Shown here in pieces: positions 15,271-28,145 of a DNA stretch of 64,000 bases (positions within the stretch are counted from its first letter, which is position 1; each line of letters begins with the position of its first letter). Made by a program: the position numbers and the translations under genes. Source of the stretch: Heliocidaris tuberculata (Eukaryota; Echinodermata; Echinoidea; Camarodonta; Echinometridae); the NCBI GenBank assembly GCA_025618425.1, contig CM046842.1, positions 29,317,581 to 29,381,580 of the forward strand, read 5' to 3'. A model generated the notes under the pieces. That model saw nothing but the letters and a program-made list of their open reading frames with translations. It ran no database searches and had not been told where the DNA came from.

Positions 15271-16821
15271 GAAGAAATCTTAATTAATTTTCCCTTCTTA
15301 AATTGGCAGCAGTTAATCTTATTTCACTCCTACATACTTTGAAAAAAAAATGTTTATAAAATGGACCAGAGTGAATGAAAATTGCAAAATTAAAAAAAAA
15401 AAAAGCCAATTTGTTCACCAGAAAAGTGATGGGCCTATATATTTTACACTGCGTTGCCAATTCCAAGACTGTCGATGATTAGTGTCAATTAAATAGATCC
15501 GATCATGAATGGCACAATGTACTGCACTGAAAATAAACTAAAGATTTTCTGGGATTTTTTTATCCTTCTGCCCATGCACGTATAATTTGTAATTCTTAGC
15601 GGTCTTGATCAAAGATTTCTAAAAACCTCCCGAAAAGGAGACACTGTACTAATCCAGTCGATCCCGAACAATCGTGAAAATGAATGACGAACTGATGCGT
15701 GAACAACGATGAACTTTGGCGTAAACATGGCGTAAATTGTTCGTGAATCAGACTTGACCCCCAATTCGGCGATGACCCCTCAATGGCACGCACTGGTACG
15801 CAATAATGCGGGCCTGTGCGGGACCAAAATGCGGGCAAGTGTAAATGGGGCATTACAAGCGTTCGGAATTTCGTATATCTGGAGAGAAGTAATGCAGTAA
15901 ATTGCCCCTCCAGCAGTTCCGTCTCAAAATACGAGCAAGATGCCTTACTGTTTAGCTTCATTTTGGCCTTTTATGCGATTTTGCGCTACATGTTTTATTT
16001 TTTCCCCAGTAAAATAAGTATCTGAAGATCAAATTTACTATTTCGTTTCTTGATTTATTCCTCGCAATTATTTAAATTTCATGGTGCATGACGATCAATG
16101 TTTGTACGGTACGTAGCAGTATCCAGTATGATGCTTTATACTCCTCTTTGCACTATGAACTAATCCGTAATGCCATGGCCTTATGACATTTTTTTTCTTT
16201 ATTTCTTGTATGGTGCGTGGGTGTCAAAAAGACAACTTGCCTTGCAAAGACCAAAAAATAACTGCCACTCGCTCGTGTAGCAGTTCGCTCAACTCACACA
16301 CTTAAATTACGTAGCAATCATGCAGCCCATAGCTGGTTTCAGCTGGCAGACTACAAGCAACTGCAGCTCGATCCAGCTAGCCGAAAATAGGCCCTTTTTC
16401 GTCTCCACAATTCAAAATTTGACGTTCGAATTTAAACTTTTTCAGCTTGTCAATGGAGATTGTGCCATTTTCCCCCATTTTGGCGAGTAGTTGGAACAAT
16501 AAATGGCCTCCCAAATATCAATGGAGTTTGGTATCAATTTTTTTTCGCACGGTTTCTGAAAAAAGATATTTTCAGCTCTATGTTCATGTAACAATGGTTC
16601 TTATTCGTCGAGAGGAAACGGTTGCACTTTTAGCATCCAATCAGGTATAGTTATAACTGGGAGCACTACACACACGCACACCAGCCTGCGCGCGTCCCCG
16701 GCCGCCGGGGTTACACTACTAGTGTAGAGGAGGACTCTAGGTGCGTGTAGCACTTTCTGCGCGTTTTAGGGTTAAACTTTTTCATATATTTTAGGGGGTT
16801 CACTTTTCATCAATAATTCTC

Positions 16822-16853
<32 letters not shown>

Positions 16854-18375
16854 AAATGGGGGAAAAGGTTGTCAGGGGGGACAGTCTGCCCCCTGCTGCC
16901 CCCCCCCCCCCCCAGCTACGCTATAGTGTCTCTGACCAATTAAAACTCTTTTCTAAAACAGAAGTCAATCAATTTTCGAATACAAAATAAGCACGTGCTT
17001 TCTACTCTCTCATGAAAGGCGTGGCTTACAACCCCAGAAACATGTCCAGAGACGCCAAATTTAATATTTACAAGAATCATGAATAGCCGCGGTTGCCACC
17101 ACCATCCTGCACCTGACCGACTCCAGAAATATTAAGACACCAACTCTTTTTCTTCTCTCATTCGCTGTTCTTTCCTAATTAACAATCACCTCAAATATCT
17201 GGCCATTCAAAATCACAAAATGGATTTTGGTCGTTTAATTTTTGTAACAGAATGATTTTCATCACAAAATGAAATTGGCCAAAAATAATCTTGTCATTTT
17301 GATTTTTTAACAGAATATCTTTTGTTACAAAATCTGACTGGACGAAATAATTCCGCCATGTTAATCTTTTTTTAACGAAATGGCGTTTGTAAAAAAAGGG
17401 AAATGGATGAAATTATTCTATCATGTTAATTTTGTTACAGAATAGTTTTTATTACAAAATTAAATTGAACAAAAGAATTTTTTTTTTTTAGTTCGTTTCA
17501 TAACAATTTTTTTGTGTGTTACAAAGTGAAATCATTTGATGGTATAACGAGATTTGTCTTAATATTTCTTCATAATTTGGTGTCAGAAAAAAATGGTAAA
17601 ATTTTTGTGTAAAACAAATTTTGTAACAAAATAAAATATTTTGTTAACCATTTTGTCACAAACTAAGATCTGGTCATTGAATGAAACTAGTAAGACTCTT
17701 TTTGTCACAAAATTACGTTTTTCAAAATCATTTTGTAACAAAATACATTGTTGTTCACAAGAATTTTTAAACAAAAGACAGCCTGGAGTAAATTCTTTGA
17801 CAAAATGAGGCCAGTTTGTAAAGAATAAGAAGGTAAACGCTTGGCGCCCCATAGTAAATATAGGCCTACTAGTCGCTATGTAAATCCAGAATATTTACAT
17901 AATGATATTTTATTAGCTTCATTTCAGTGTCTTTATTTGCTGATGATTGAAAGAATATTATTTTAAAACAAATCACTGCTTAATAAGCCGGCTCGTATTT
18001 ACGAATTGCGCAAAGGTCACTTTGTACCGAGGAAAACTGACCTTTAAACCGTGACATTTTGTACGCGCAACAATGTGCACCTAACATAGAAAAACCTGAC
18101 ACCAGTATGATTTTCTAATCGTCCACCAAAACCAAATGCGTGTGCACGTACAAATGGCGGTTAATCTAGGGTCATGAATTATTAGTCATCATATGAAGAG
18201 AAACACCAATTCAGCGTGCAGTTTTCTTTCTTCACCTACAACCGATAACAAATCGCCTCTAATTCTCTTACAAATCGGCTCTGTCGGTCCCCAATCTCAT
18301 AACCGAGTCACGTGTTCGGTATGTGGACGTTGACAAAAATCAGTCCCTTAGACTGGTCCATGCTGGGAAACAACA

Positions 18376-18536
<161 letters not shown>

Positions 18537-19244
18537 AAAATAAAATAAAAAAAGAATTTCACAAAATAGGGCACTCATAATCGATTAAAATGCATAATCT
18601 ATTTTATACAACCTTCTTATTAGCACTTAATAGTGTCATTGAATTAAGAAAATCGAAGTTATAAATTATTTATAAAAAAATAATTTTTTTTATTTATAAC
18701 AAAAAAATATTCAAATCCTCGAATGCGCAACAAAAACAATGTTTCTGATTATTCTGTAATTTCATAAAACTCACTATTCTAAATAATGAAAAAAATAATT
18801 ATTATATATCATTTCTTACTACTTCATCATTTAAAAAATTATTACAAATGAATCCAATTTTGGCAGTGATCGCATCATCAAAAGTGGTCACCAAAAATGT
18901 GTAGATGAAAAGTCCACCTGCAGCCTGGTAATAACTAGATTCAAGAAGGTATTAGGCAAGCTTGCCTATAGGCCAGAGCCTTTCCCGAAATAGTCACCCC
19001 ATTTAACATAAATTAAGAGATTTGACCGCTTAAAGTTACTTAGACCATCCATATCATTCACAAAAAGCTTGTCAGCTCTAGAGTATTTTATATAGAGAGT
19101 AGCGACATGGACGTCTGACTTTTTCTGGAAACAAAATGGCGTTCGAATTCTTTCTATTGAGAACACCCAGGTGCTCATCGGAATTAAATAGAAATGAGTT
19201 GTCACTACTCTCTAATAGAGGTACTCTAGTCAGCTCTAACGAAT

Positions 19245-19565
19245 CCCCCGGGTTTGGCCCCCAGAGCCCCCCCCCCCCCCCAAAAAAGGGCCCCAAAGTC
19301 GGGGTCGATTTCAACCCATCTAACATATGCGTCAAATTTTGTCAGAAGGAAGGTGTATGACTATACATTACCAAAACTGACAAATTTTTTTCGTCGGGAT
19401 GGGTTGTCAGACCCCCACCTCCCACCCCCTCAAAAAATTAGGGCAAATCTTTCCCCTTAAGGCCCATGGACCAAATTTTGTCAGAAGGAAGAGGCATGGG
19501 TGTACATTGCAAAAATACAAAAACTGACAAAAATTTCAAGGGTGAAATATGCCCCTCAAAAAACA
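19245..19565 (+). repeat. Direct duplication of about 140 bp
   Basis: AAATTTTGTCAGAAGGAAG occurs at 19,334 and 19,472, each followed by ATG..GTACATT and AAAACTGACAAA. A poly-C tract precedes the first copy. Confidence 0.75.
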
Positions 19566-21139
19566 CCAAAGTGCCCCTAAACCAAGCTTTGCTCTGGATG
19601 TAGAGAAACCCCCCCCCCTTTTTTTTCTTATTCTTCTTCTTCTTTTTTTTTTTTGCATTACAGCCTACATAATTCCAACGTGTGTCATTCAATTCAGGTA
19701 AATCTACACAGTACAATCTTGAGTATAATAACTTTCTTGGGGTGCATTTTAGTGTCAAATGATCATTTCAATAATATTATAATTGTGAAAATTGTATTGC
19801 TTTCTCAAAAGTAGTCAAATGATACTGTCAGGATTATGTGAACACATCCGTTGTCCATCCGCGCCTGTTTGACAAGGTATTTAACACATGAATGGTAGAT
19901 TTCAGCATGGCAGCCACATAGCCCAGATACTTAACAAGCTCCTCTATTATGTCTTGTCAAACAGATTCAGGTGGACAATAAAGGTCTTTAGTCTCGTCTG
20001 TGGGCCACCCCCCCCCCCCGGTCGTAACTATGGAAACTTCATGAGTATGATGTTGATATCTTTGAAAAATCTTTAAAGTAGACATATGAAAATTAAGGGG
20101 GAAAACGCAATTAATAAATCAAAAGAAAGATTAGAAAACACAGAACAACCACAACGAGTTTTAAAACTCTAAATCTAATGCAGAAAAAAGTTACAGCGTT
20201 CGGATATTGGTTGGAGAGAAGTAATGCGGTAAATTGCCCCTCCAGCAGTTCCGTCTCAAAATACGAGCAAGATGCCTTACTGTTTTACTTCATTTTGGCC
20301 TTTTATGCGATTTTGAGCTCACATGTATTATCTTTTTCCAATGGAATAAATATCTTAAGATCAAATTTGCTATTTCGTTCCTTTATTTATTCCTCGCAAT
20401 TACTTAAATTTTGACAATTTCATGATGCATGACGATCGACAGAATGCTTGTACGGTACGTACTGGTATCCAGTATAATGTTTTACCCTGAATACTCCTCT
20501 TTACACTATGAATTCAGTTGCCATGGCCTGATGAAATATTGTTTTTCCTTTATTTCGTGTATGGTGTGTGGGTGTCAAAAAGACAACAACTTGCCTTGCA
20601 AAGACCCAAATATGTTTCTTAATAAAAACATAAATAGCAAAAAAAAAAAAAAAAAAAAACTGTCATTCGCTCGTGTAGCAGTTCGCTAAACTCACACAAC
20701 AAAAAAAATGTAGTTGCAGCCCATAGACCAGTTCTTAGTTAGCACATGTATAATTACCCCAAATATCCACAGGTATTTCAAACATGGAGAGGTCCCATTT
20801 TGTGCACTTTATAGAATAATCACTCTCGAAGTGATAGAGGTGCCTCATGAATAGATTTTGTTTCGCCTTTTGAAAAGAATACTTCCACCTAGCTGGTTAT
20901 CATGGAATGCACAATTGGTGCATGCATAATTGAATAATGTTACATGACATTCATGAGCACATATCAAGTGTTCGTGTCAGTGGGTTACTTCAAAGAAATA
21001 CTTCTTAATAAGCCAGTTCGTATTATCAACTTGCGCAGGTGCAGATAAAGGTTATTTTGTACCGAGGAAAATTGACCTCTTTACAGTGTCATTTTGTATA
21101 CGCACAACGGTACACCAGTATGATTTGTTTATGGGGCCA

Positions 21140-21900
21140 TTCCACATAGGGCAAGACCTCTGAAAGACCACTGAAAGACCGTAAAATATTGACAGATCTC
21201 TCAATCATCTTTCAGTGAACTTTCGATGATCTCCGATGTGTTTCATGATCAGTGAATTTCATGGTCTCCCATGGTCTCCAAAATTTTTTGAAACGGTTCA
21301 AAATAGCCTTTCGGCAGTCTTTCATGAAAATGGTATTTCAGTGGTCTTTCAGCAGTCTTTCAGCGATCTCTCAATATGAGCGCTGAAGGGTCTTACTAAT
21401 CTTTCAGTTATCTTTCGACAGTCTCTCAAGAATTGCCACATTTTTTTAGAAGATCACTGAAAGATTGTTGAGGGATCATTAAAAGACTACTGAAAACATA
21501 TAGAAACCAGTGAAAGACTTACATGAAGCTCGCCGAGAGATGCATAATTTGCATGAAAGATCACTGAAAAACTGTTGAGAGATCGCTGGTGGACTGTATG
21601 ATCAGCAAGATTTGACAAATGATCTGGTCTTGCACAGATCTCACTTGTTATCTTAGAGGTTCTCTGACTCAGAGATCTCATTTGTTCTCTCAGAGGTCTC
21701 GATCAGTCTCTCAGAGATCTTGATTGATCTCTCAAAGATTTCAGGGAGTATGTCAGATGATCTTTTAGTGATCTCTCAGTAGTCTTATTGAGAGATCGTT
21801 CGGCAGTCTTCAAGGTCACACAGAGATCTCTGAGAAATTTGCTGGAAAATTACTTCTTGGTCTTTCAGTGATCTTTCAAAGGTTTCAAATCGTCTATAAA
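21140..21900 (+). repeat. Degenerate array of GATCTCTCAG / CTGAAAGATC words
   Basis: About 750 bp dominated by variants of a roughly 11-12 bp word (GATCTTTCAGTG, AGATCTCTCAG, GTCTTTCAG) and its reverse complement (CACTGAAAGACC). The word order is irregular and both orientations occur. No open frame of note. Confidence 0.8.
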
Positions 21901-22550
21901 ATCTCTTACAAACCAACCCTGTCGGACCCAGATCTCATAACCGAGTAGCGTCTAAGGTATATCGACGTTGATAAAAAAATAATAATGAAAAAAAAAATCA
22001 GTCCCTTACACTGGTCCTACTAGAGCAGAAAATTTTATATTTTATGAGAAAAATAAAAAATAAACTAAATCAATAAAGAATTTTAAAAAACTCTTACTGT
22101 GCCAAGGGGTTTAGCTCTCTCCAAAATTTTACCAAAATATGATCAATGCTTACTTTTGAAATGTATGCACTTCATTAAGTTCTTCTTTGTCCTTTATTTT
22201 TTGGTTTCTCATTTATTTGCTATTGTTTAATATTGAAATATTAAAGGTAATATCTTTTTAAAAATCTGCAATTTTCTCTGAAAATTTCTATGGTAGCATA
22301 TAATTATAATCATATATTTCGAATGCTTGATTGATGCTCACAATTTTAATATACATTTACCACCATATAGCTTTTCTGTGCTCGAGCAAATGGTGAATGA
22401 AAATGACAAGTCTATCTGTCACAGTGACATCGGCACTGAAAAGGTTAAAATGTGGCAGTCATAATCGATTGAAATTTATAATCCATACCGGTACATTGCT
22501 GATGATGTGGTAATTTTCAATAATAATGCTTATTCGATTTAAAGGAAATT

Positions 22551-23332
22551 GTATATATGATTGTATATATGATGAGAAGATGCACGAAAAAGGAGTTTAT
22601 TTTAGGAAATGATGGCAAACTAAAATCTGACAGATATTTTGCAGTGCAAGGTTTAGAAGTAAATGATATTGATAGGTTAAAGCACTTTTACGCGTGTATC
22701 TTGGTTTGGAAAAGGAATTTTAGAAAGGAAGAAAATAATGACTCTGAAAGTGATTTCATTTTGGGAGGGAAAATAACTAATATATCAAATTTATGATCAA
22801 GACAAATATACAACTCGTCAAGAAAGAAGGATTTGAACCACTGGTTTTTGAAAGAATGGAAAGAAATTATGTTTTTTCTTGCAAGGAAATACAAAACCTT
22901 CTTTTTAAAGGTTAAGATAGTGTACACTAAATAGTCGGCTATTAAAGAGAGTTCCAATTTAAATTTATACATGGCATTATATACACAAACCATCATCTTT
23001 TCCGGTTGGGTTTTGTTTCAAGTGACTTATATTCTTTTTGTGAAAAAGAAGAAGAAACATTTATTTTATTCATGCGAATATGCACAATTAATCTGGGAAT
23101 CATGTACGAGATTTTTAAAGTATATCGATTTACGGAATTGTAATTGGAAAGAAATTCTGCTTGGGAGGGAGGAAAGAAATAAAGGAAAACAACAATTGTT
23201 AAATCATATACTATTTCTTGTTAAATATTTGATTTTTTAAAACAGAGAGCATAAAAACCCTTGATTTAATGAAATCAAAAGTAATATTGTATTAGATAGG
23301 TTAGAAGAAAGGAAATTAGCATGAATGAGGGG
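22551..23332 (+). pseudogene. Decayed non-LTR retrotransposon ORF2 C-terminal fragment
   Basis: Three frame-broken pieces. The last (from about 22,971) contains HLFYSCEYAQLIWESC, like the HLFxxCxxxxxFW zinc-knuckle region at the end of LINE reverse transcriptases, then LLNHILFLVKYLIF, like the LNyIiLlaKyyI end of L1/Tx1-type proteins. The middle piece has WFLKEWKEIMFFL. Stops and frameshifts separate them. Confidence 0.55.
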
Positions 23333-23875
23333 AAATCTTACTATCCATTTTTTGCAAAGGGAAAACCTAAATGATAACTAAAAGGGAAGAGCCAAGAGCC
23401 CATCGTCCACCGGGTTGGGGGGGGGGGGGTAGATAGAAGGGATAAAACCATAGAACCACTGAATGGTTCGAACTCAACTGCGTAGATTCCAATGTTTGTC
23501 TTGTTTGTTTTTGTTGGTTACTTACATAGCTGTTTATACAATATGTTATGCTTGTTTTTGTAGATGTGATAGTAGTTTTGAAGTATAACATAACTTGATC
23601 TTATTAATTACTTACTGCTGATTTCTGTTAATTTGTATATACATACCGTGTGTATGTGTGTGTGTGTATATATATATATATATCTTATACAAACTTGTTA
23701 TTAACACTTAATAATGTCATTGAATTAGGAAAATCGAAGTCAAATACTAGCTATTAATTATTCTTTTTTTTTTAAATATGAAATTTTGATGTAAAAAAGT
23801 CGTATACTCGAGTGCGTAATAAAAACAATGTTTCTGATTATTCTGTATTTTTTTAAACTCACCATTCTAAATAAT

Positions 23876-23888
23876 ATTATACAAATAT

Positions 23889-23952
<64 letters not shown>
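23876..23952 (+). repeat. (TA)n microsatellite
   Basis: Two TATATA blocks separated by AAATATAT, after a segment shared with the other repeat units. Confidence 0.95.
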
Positions 23953-23956
<4 letters not shown>

Positions 23957-25065
23957 TCATTGATTTTCTATCTACATTGGAACTCGCTGGTAATATCTAC
24001 ATATTTAACTGATTTGGGGAGTGATCGCTTAAAAAGTGGTCTCACCTTGGTATTTACTTGAGTCACGGAGATTCCAGGCTAATATAGTCACCCCATTCTA
24101 CATTATGATATGAAATTATACCCCTAAACAGGCCCCTGCAACCCAAACGCAACCAAATGCAAGTTTATTGTTGTTGATGTGCAGGGATGCATACAATTCA
24201 GTTGTTAAAATATCAAAATATCTAGATCAGGTGACCGAACATCATCATCGACATCGTCACTGACGTTAGCGCTGTGAACTCCTCTACCCGAGGGAGGGGG
24301 GGGGGCGGTTTTGGGCATGTCTCATTGAGAGCTGTACATCATTCGCGTACACGAAAACGGATAAAAAGGGTGCTTTTCGGTATTAGGAGCGCAACCCGGC
24401 GTGCTAATTTCCCCCCATAGACTCAGTGTTAGACTAAAGCGTATAGCCATACGCTTTCGTAAATTGGAGTATTCAGTCATAGATATCTTAATAATAGCAT
24501 TATATACTTGAAAACCTTTCTATGCCTGGCTATTTATTTATCCTTCTGAACATCATTATACAAGACAGATATAAAAAATCAACAATTTATTAAATCAAGC
24601 CTCCACAAAGTTTACCGAATCCCTTTAAGGATATAAAACTCAGATATAGACTGGTTTCCCTGTTTAGGGTATCAAAACTACTCCTACTGCAATCCCCGTT
24701 GAGGGTGCTTTTCAGAAAGTGATTTACGCGGATGATGTATATGTCTCAACTAATCGAGACGACTTATTTTCTACTAATCCAGACTGACTGATTTTCAGCA
24801 TTTCATCTTGTATCACGAAGAGTCAATTGCAACTCGACTTCCTGCTGTGCCAGCAGCATTGCTTCGTTCGTGAGCAGCGTCGGGACCATTTTGTAACAGT
24901 AGAATAGCTAGTCGTCGAACACTGGACCGCTCTGTTACTGTTAGTTTTGCATCACTGAAGTAGCATGGACTCAGTATAGACATGATAGACTAGACTATGT
25001 TCTTTCTTTATTTCATGCATATTTTGAAGGCTTATTCGAACTGGTAACAGAGTATATGGAATTTA

Positions 25066-25400
25066 ATGTCTTTCTTTGTTTTAACTTTCATCTATCCTCT
25101 TCTCTATCCTCATGTATTTCTTTGTGTTTTTATTGATCTATCCCCTTCTCTTTCCTTATGTATTTCCATGTATTCTCTTTCATCTATCCTCTCCACTTTC
25201 CTTTTTAAAAATGTATTTCTTTGTTTTTCTTTTCATCTATCCTCTTCCCTTTCCTTATATATTTCTTTGTTTTTCTTTTCATCTATATCCTTTCCCATTA
25301 ATTTCTTTGTTTCCTTTCCATCTATCTTCTCCCCTTTCCTTAGGCCTATATATCTTTGTTTTTTCTTCCATCTATCCTCTTCTCTTTCCTTATGATTTTT
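25066..25400 (+). repeat. Pyrimidine-rich minisatellite, about 7 units of 40-55 bp
   Basis: Units contain CATCTATCCTCTTC, CTTTCCTTATGTA and TTTCTTTG. Open in two frames through most of its length, giving hydrophobic Phe/Leu/Ser peptides, which is a composition effect. Confidence 0.85.
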
Positions 25401-25404
25401 TTAT

Positions 25405-25480
25405 ACAATCCATTTCATGTAACCTTGTTATTTGCACTTTAAACTGGTCCTTACTGAGGAACAACTCACACACTATAATA

Positions 25481-25542
<62 letters not shown>

Positions 25543-26345
25543 TATGTATATATATATATTTATATGTATAAAATGTATATTAAAAAATGAAATCAAAATA
25601 AAATAAAGAATTTAACAAAATGGGGCAGTCATAATCGATTGAAAAATATAAATCTATCTTATTCAAAATTGTTATTAGCACTCAATAGTATCACTGAATG
25701 AGGAAAATCGAATTAAAAAAAATCAACAATAAACTATATATTTTTTTTTTAAATCAAAATTTTGTTGTAAAAAAAAATCCTATACTCGAGTGCGCAATAA
25801 AAACAACTTTATACAATCCATTTAATGCAACCTTGTTATTAGCACTTTATGTATATTAAAAAATTGAAATAAAAATACAATAAAGAATTTAACAACATGG
25901 GGCAGTCGTAATCGATTGAAATATATAAATCTATCTTATACAAAATTCCTATTAGCACTCAATAGTGTCATTGAATGAGGAAAATCGAAGTAAGAAAAAT
26001 TAGCTATAAGTTATATATAAAAAATTAAAATTTTGTAGTTTAAAAAATCCTATACTCGAGTGCGTAATAAAAACATTTTTTTTTTGTAAACTCACCATTC
26101 TAAATAATTAAAAAAAAAAATGTATATATATTCACTGATTTATTATCTACATTGGAACTTTCTTGTAAGAACCACATACTTTAATGGTTTTTGGCAGTGA
26201 TCGTTGTAAAAGTGGTCACCAGCATTGTTGACAGAAAAAATTTGGGCGGGGGCTGGCATGTCTCATTGAGGCCTGTACATCATTCGCGTACACGAAAACG
26301 GAAAAAGAGGGTACTTTTTCAGCATTAGGCGGGCAACCCGGGTTA
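25405..26345 (+). repeat. Complex repeat, units 4 and 5 (partial)
   Basis: Two shortened copies in tandem: GGGGCAGTCATAATCGATTG at 25,622, again as GGGGCAGTCGTAATCGATTG at 25,900, each followed by a TTATTAGCACTCAATAG-like segment. The last part (26,245-26,345) repeats 24,310-24,420 (CATTCGCGTACACGAAAACG). Confidence 0.65.
25489..25572 (+). repeat. (TA)n microsatellite within repeat unit 4
   Basis: Follows TTTAAACTGGTCCTTACTGA and GGAACAAC, then leads into AATAAAATAAAGAATTTAAC as in unit 1. Confidence 0.95.
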
Positions 26346-26477
26346 CGCGTTTAGGGTATCAAAAACAGCAAAAATCAAGACAAAGGGTATCAAAGTCAGA
26401 GGTGATAAGAAGAAGATCCGTCGAAGGGGAGAAATGAAAAAAAAAAAAAAAACCACAAAGAAATACATGAGGACGAT

Positions 26478-26632
26478 GAAGATAAAATGCTGAAAATAAG
26501 TCAGTCTGGATGAGTAGAAAATAAGTCGTCTGGATTTAATGTTGGACTTGCTCCCCCCCCCCCCCCCTACTAATCCAGACGACTTATTTTCTACTAATCC
26601 AGACTGACTTATTTTCAGCATTTCATCTTGTA
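26478..26632. repeat. Inverted repeat around a poly-C tract
   Basis: Arm 26,478-26,540 (GCTGAAAATAAGTCAGTCTG, then AAATAAGTCGTCTGGAT) is inverted at 26,573-26,632. The spacer holds about 16 C. A partial copy of the right arm lies at 24,756-24,816. Confidence 0.75.
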
Positions 26633-26679
26633 TCACTTCGTAAGCACCAGTAAGCACTTTCTAAAGAGGAGAATTCAGC

Positions 26680-27014
26680 AGGGCAGGATCCAGGATTTTG
26701 TAAAGGGGAGGGGGCACACAAATCTCCGAACATTTTCCGACAAGCAAAAAAAAAAAAAAAAAAAAAAAGTCATCAGAATTGTTCGGACCAATTTTCCTCC
26801 CGAATTCTCTGACATGCAGGTTATCACACGTTTTGGGCTGTCTTTGTCGTTCAAAATTCTCTGACAAGCAAGAAAAGAAGAAAAAAAAAAAGGGTCTCAG
26901 TTCCAAAGGGGGGGGGGGGGGGGGGAATTTTAAAAAGAGGGGGCACAGTCAGTATACTTTTCTTCCAAAAGGGAGGGGGTACGAGCCGGAAGTGCCCCCT
27001 AAATCCGCCACTGC
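26680..27014. mobile_element. Short TIR element with long poly-A and poly-G runs
   Basis: GGCAGGATCCAGGATTTT at the left and CTAAATCCGCCACTGCC at the right are imperfect inverted repeats, each next to a GGGGGCAC/GTGCCCCC box. Inside, TCTGACAAGCAAGAAAAG and CCGACAAGCAAAAAAA mark two tandem sub-units. Confidence 0.5.
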
Positions 27015-27440
27015 CAACACAGTTATATTGCGTCTTTTCAGTTGCATGCCGGAGATGTTCCAAATCCGAACCCAGGGCCCAGCAAGCAAGATGGAGAAGT
27101 ATTGCCCTCATCTGCCAGGATTTGGGGGGAGGGCTAGGGGAAATCCAGGTCCGTACCCCCCCCCCCCCCCTTGAAAGAAAAGCATACATTGTGCCCCCCC
27201 CCCCGGATTGTGTCCACCCTTTTAGAACTGAGACATCCCCCCCCCCTTTTTTTAAATTTATTTATTATTATTATTTATAAAACGAGTTCAAGAATGTAGC
27301 CATCCTGATTGGTCAAATAACACCACGTGACCGTGCAAAAAAAAAGTACTAACGCACGGCGAGGGGACTAACGCACGGATAATCCGGATCAAACACTAAG
27401 ACTGTAAGAAAACACTAAGATTGTAGACCCGTTTTATAAA

Positions 27441-27606
27441 ACTATTAATACATGGTTGAGTTCGTGCGTTAGTGCGATCCAGCAACACGCAGGTTTTTAT
27501 CGTGGTGTCTAACACACTCGGCTACGCCTCGTGCGTTAGTACACCACGATAAAACCCTTTGTGTTGCCAGATCGCACTAACGCACTCCCAACCATGTATT
27601 AATAGT
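27441..27606. repeat. Long hairpin (fold-back) with GTGCGTTAGTGCGATC arms
   Basis: Arms 27,441-27,508 and 27,541-27,606 are inverted with few mismatches: ACTATTAATACATGGTTG against CAACCATGTATTAATAGT, and TTATCGTGGTGT against ACACCACGATAA. The 32-bp loop contains GGCTACGCCTCGTGCGTTAG. CTAACGCACGG also occurs twice just upstream. Confidence 0.8.
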
Positions 27607-27776
27607 ATTTTTTTTTTTTGCTTGTCAGAGAATTATGTAGGAAAACTGGACCCCATAAAATTTCGCCTATAAGGCTTCTTCAGGAAAAAAAAAAAAAAAA
27701 ATTTATATATATATGTATATATAATGTGATGATGTTGAGTCTACTGCGTCATCTTTGGTTTGAATTCATCCCACTA

Positions 27777-27840
<64 letters not shown>

Positions 27841-28034
27841 GAATTTTAAGAAATAACTATAAAAAGTGAAAAGTCAATTGTATTTTTTTTTTTATAAAGT
27901 CTGATTTTTGATGATGATAATAGTCAAAGTTGACTGATTGCCATAAAACACGAACCAACAATTAACAACAACAGTGTGCAGATGGGGTGTGTAGGTGTGT
28001 GCGCGTGTGTGTGTGTGTGTGTGTGTTAGTGGAG

Positions 28035-28145
28035 GTGCCGTGGTCCAGCGGTTTAAGGCGCTTGACTGGAGATGCGAGGATCGGGGTTCGATCCCCGGCT
28101 CGGCACTTATGTCCTTGAGCAAGGCATTTTATCTAACATTGCTTT
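28035..28145 (+). mobile_element. tRNA-derived SINE fragment
   Basis: The first 72 nt fold as a tRNA-like unit: GTGCCG pairs with CGGCAC, A box TGGTCCAGCGG, B box GGTTCGATCCC. The tail TGTCCTTGAGCAAGGCATTT is a common SINE tail, so I call it a SINE rather than a tRNA gene. A (GT)n tract lies directly upstream. Confidence 0.65.

Larger units (their letters stand above)
20998..24200 (+). repeat. Complex repeat, unit 3 (interrupted)
   Basis: CCAGTTCGTATTATCAACTT (21,011), AAGGTATATCGACGTTGAT (21,953), GCAGTCATAATCGATTGAAA (22,455), CACTTAATAATGTCATTGAA (23,707) and GATGTGCAGGGATGCATAC (24,176). Interrupted by the GATCT-rich block (21,150-21,900) and the retrotransposon fragment. Confidence 0.65.

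Noticed and set aside
25066..25606. Two overlapping hydrophobic frames of 109 and 164 residues
   Set aside because: A tandem pyrimidine-rich minisatellite followed by (TA)n; the peptides follow the repeat unit and match no family.
28035..28106. A functional tRNA gene
   Set aside because: The fold is tRNA-like, but the SINE-type tail, nearby (GT)n and lack of a terminator-like T run right after it favour a SINE.
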